From positions 1 through 7,321 of the forward strand of contig JAQGIX010000129.1 of the NCBI GenBank assembly GCA_028290925.1: DNA of 7,321 nucleotides, written 5' to 3'. The stretch comes from Phenylobacterium sp. (GTDB taxonomy: Bacteria; Pseudomonadota; Alphaproteobacteria; Caulobacterales; Caulobacteraceae). Made by a program: the position numbers and the translations under genes. The notes below the pieces were generated by a model, which ran no database searches, had not been told where the DNA came from, and worked only from the letters and a program-made list of their open reading frames with translations. Shown piece by piece: positions 6,449-7,321 of the stretch; position 1 is the stretch's first letter; the number at the start of each line of letters is the position of its first letter.

Positions 6449-6525
6449 TGGTAGCTGGGGGCGGGCTCGAACCGCCGACCTGTGGGTTATGAATCCACCG
6501 CTCTAACCAGCTGAGCTACCCAGCC
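6449..6525 (-). tRNA. tRNA-Met (anticodon CAT), elongator type
   Basis: A full 77-base cloverleaf folds on the minus strand. The acceptor stem GGCTGGG/CCCAGCT closes with a G1-U72 wobble. The D-stem is GCTC/GAGC with GG in the loop, the anticodon loop TTCATAA places CAT at 6489-6491, and the T-arm is GGCGG-TTCGAGC-CCGCC. The discriminator is A and CCA is encoded (6449-6451). The anticodon stem GTGGA/CCCAC has an A31-C39 mismatch. A paired (wobble) 1-72 position and the elongator-like D-arm argue against initiator tRNA. A lysidine-modified tRNA-Ile with CAT is the other option and cannot be fully excluded by eye; elongator Met is preferred from overall similarity to alphaproteobacterial tRNA-Met. 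Confidence 0.93.
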
Positions 6526-6554
6526 ACGGGTCCCGCGCGATGCGCGAGGCGCGG

Positions 6555-6583
6555 GTTATAGGGTTTCGCCCCTTCCCCTTCAA
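6555..6583 (-). promoter_or_regulatory. Housekeeping-sigma promoter of the tRNA-Met gene
   Basis: On the minus strand, TTGAAG (6578-6583) and TATAAC (6555-6560) form a -35/-10 pair with a 17-base spacer. Transcription would begin near 6548, giving a leader of about 22 bases before the mature tRNA 5' end at 6525. The match to the standard housekeeping consensus is strong for such G+C-rich DNA. The same transcript may continue into the ELM1-family gene. Confidence 0.68.
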
Positions 6584-6588
6584 GCCGC

Positions 6589-6617
6589 TTGGGCTGAGCC
6601 GTCGTAACGGCTAGTTT
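6589..6617 (+). promoter_or_regulatory. Candidate promoter of the glycosyltransferase gene
   Basis: TTGGGC (6589-6594) and TAGTTT (6612-6617) are separated by 17 bases. The -10 sits in GCTAGTTT, a partial match to the Caulobacter housekeeping -10 (GCTAnAwC). Transcription would start only a few bases before the ATG at 6628, so the mRNA could be nearly leaderless, in keeping with the absence of a Shine-Dalgarno sequence. Moderate support only. Confidence 0.35.
6597..6612. repeat. Perfect 6-4-6 inverted repeat in the candidate glycosyltransferase promoter
   Basis: AGCCGT and ACGGCT are exact reverse complements separated by CGTA. The dyad fills the space between the proposed -35 and -10 boxes and its last base is the first base of the -10, a typical place for a repressor operator. 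A chance occurrence in G+C-rich DNA is possible. Confidence 0.4.
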
Positions 6618-6627
6618 CCTGGCGCGC

Positions 6628-7321
6628 ATGACCATCCTCCACCTCTTGGGCACGGCCGGCGAAGGCGGGGCGGAGACCTACTTCGTCGACCTCGTGACGG
6701 CCTTGGCGCGCGCCGGCGTCGACCAGGCCGCGGCGGTTCGTCGCCATCCGAGGCGCGAGGCGGCGCTGGCGGCGGCCGGCGTGCCGGTGGAGGCGTTCGG
6801 TTTCTCGGGTCCGCTCGACCTCCTCACCCGGCCGCAGATCGCGGCGTTCGCGCGGCGGCAGGACGCCGGGCTGGCGCTCGCCTGGATGAGCCGGGCGGCG
6901 CGGCACACGCCGAAGGGGCCCTGGGCGCGGATCGGCCGGCTCGGCGGCTACTACAACCTCAAAAACTACAAGGGCTTCGACCTGCTGGTGGCCAACACGG
7001 AGGACATCGCGGAGTGGATCGTGGGCCAGGGCTGGCCGGCCGGACGGGTGCGCTGCATCCCGAATTTCGCCGCCGCCCCGGCCGCGGCGCCGGCGCTCGA
7101 CCGGGCCAGCCTGGAGACGCCCGCCGACGCCCCGCTGCTGCTCGGCATGGGCCGGCTGCACGAGGCCAAGGCCCACGACGTCAGCCTGACCGCGCTGAAG
7201 GCCCTGCCCGACGCCTACCTGTGGGTCGCCGGCGTGGGGCCACAGGAGGCCAAGCTGAAGGCCATGGCGCAGGCCCTGGGCGTCGCCGAGCGGGTGCGGT
7301 TCCTGGGCTGGCGGACCGATC
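6628..7321 (+). CDS. Glycosyltransferase, family 4-like (3' end beyond the window)
   Basis: The open frame starts at ATG 6628 and runs without a stop to the right edge, giving 231 residues. The N-terminus MTILHLLGTAGEGGAETYF is the typical opening of a GT-B, family 4 glycosyltransferase: a strand, then a Gly-rich turn (G8, G11, G13, G14) leading to the GAETYF helix. The N-domain ends with FDLLVANTEDIAEWIVGQGW (about 118-137) and the linker CIPNFA (144-149), a common hinge that precedes the C-domain. The C-domain opens with LLLGMGRLHEAKAHD (170-184), then LWVAGVGPQEAKL (207-219), and VRFLGWRTD (223-231), where the donor-binding region begins. The nucleotide-sugar binding E-x7-E motif would lie beyond the edge. 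The enzyme would use a nucleotide sugar, probably for LPS or capsule glycans; donor and acceptor are unknown. No membrane segment is visible. It is divergent from the tRNA and lacks a clear ribosome-binding site. Confidence 0.86.
   Translation, partial: MTILHLLGTAGEGGAETYFVDLVTALARAGVDQAAAVRRHPRREAALAAAGVPVEAFGFSGPLDLLTRPQIAAFARRQDAGLALAWMSRAARHTPKGPWARIGRLGGYYNLKNYKGFDLLVANTEDIAEWIVGQGWPAGRVRCIPNFAAAPAAAPALDRASLETPADAPLLLGMGRLHEAKAHDVSLTALKALPDAYLWVAGVGPQEAKLKAMAQALGVAERVRFLGWRTD

Larger units (their letters stand above)
6526..6627. other. Divergent intergenic region between tRNA-Met and the glycosyltransferase
   Basis: This 102-bp region holds back-to-back candidate promoters for the tRNA (minus strand) and the glycosyltransferase (plus strand). 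It also has an imperfectly placed G+C-rich inverted repeat CCCGCGC...GCGCGGG (6532-6538 and 6549-6555) in the tRNA leader, touching the tRNA -10 box. Two further small dyads lie nearer the glycosyltransferase: CAAGC-C-GCTTG (6581-6591), between the two -35 boxes, and AGCCGT-CGTA-ACGGCT (6597-6612). Confidence 0.6.

Noticed and set aside
6449..6525. Initiator tRNA-fMet
   Set aside because: Position 1-72 is a G-U wobble rather than the unpaired C-A of initiators, the anticodon stem lacks the full GGG/CCC set and the D-arm is elongator-like.
1..7321. A defence island, CRISPR array, mobile element or novel multi-gene system
   Set aside because: No direct repeat array, transposase, integrase, nuclease, reverse transcriptase or toxin-antitoxin pair was recognised. 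The tRNA has no integrase or repeated 3' fragment nearby to suggest an attachment site.

Overview
The window is very G+C-rich, densely packed chromosomal DNA that looks alphaproteobacterial, most likely from the Caulobacterales (a Caulobacter or Phenylobacterium relative). The reasons are the ftsE-ftsX-DUF218-plsC gene order, a DUF2125 protein, an ELM1-family protein and the start-codon use (ATG, GTG and TTG). This placement is inferred from gene content; no rRNA or other marker gene is present. No phage, insertion sequence, CRISPR array or toxin-antitoxin gene was seen. No gene-free stretch exceeds about 105 bases.

Layout. Bases 1-2838 (+) hold a tight operon: the 3' part of ftsE, then ftsX (4-bp ATGA overlap), a membrane-anchored DUF218/YdcF-SanA-like protein (4-bp ATGA overlap) and a PlsC-type acyltransferase (TTG start, 3-bp gap). 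On the minus strand, a ChaC-like gamma-glutamylcyclotransferase (2835-3371) converges on plsC and overlaps it by 4 bp. Divergent from chaC, only 32 bp away, is a DUF2125 protein (3404-4447, +). A 103-bp gap follows, then a Kdo hydroxylase-like Fe(II)/2-oxoglutarate dioxygenase (4551-5432, +). This converges, again with a 4-bp overlap, on an ELM1-family protein (5429-6439, -). A tRNA with anticodon CAT, read as elongator tRNA-Met (6449-6525, -), lies 9 bp upstream of the ELM1-family start. Divergent from the tRNA is a family 4-like glycosyltransferase (6628 to beyond the window end, +).

The theme is the cell envelope. FtsEX couples ATP hydrolysis to periplasmic peptidoglycan remodelling at the division site. 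DUF218 proteins are tied to envelope integrity in enterobacteria. PlsC-type enzymes make phosphatidic acid. KdoO-type enzymes modify the Kdo sugar of the LPS inner core. The ELM1-family protein and the glycosyltransferase may act on surface glycans. ChaC is a glutathione-turnover enzyme and the DUF2125 role is unknown.

The most notable structural points are the shared stop codons at both convergent junctions, the tRNA that almost abuts a protein start, and a dyad inside the candidate glycosyltransferase promoter. I did not find a convincing undescribed multi-gene system; the contents are mainly conserved housekeeping and envelope genes.
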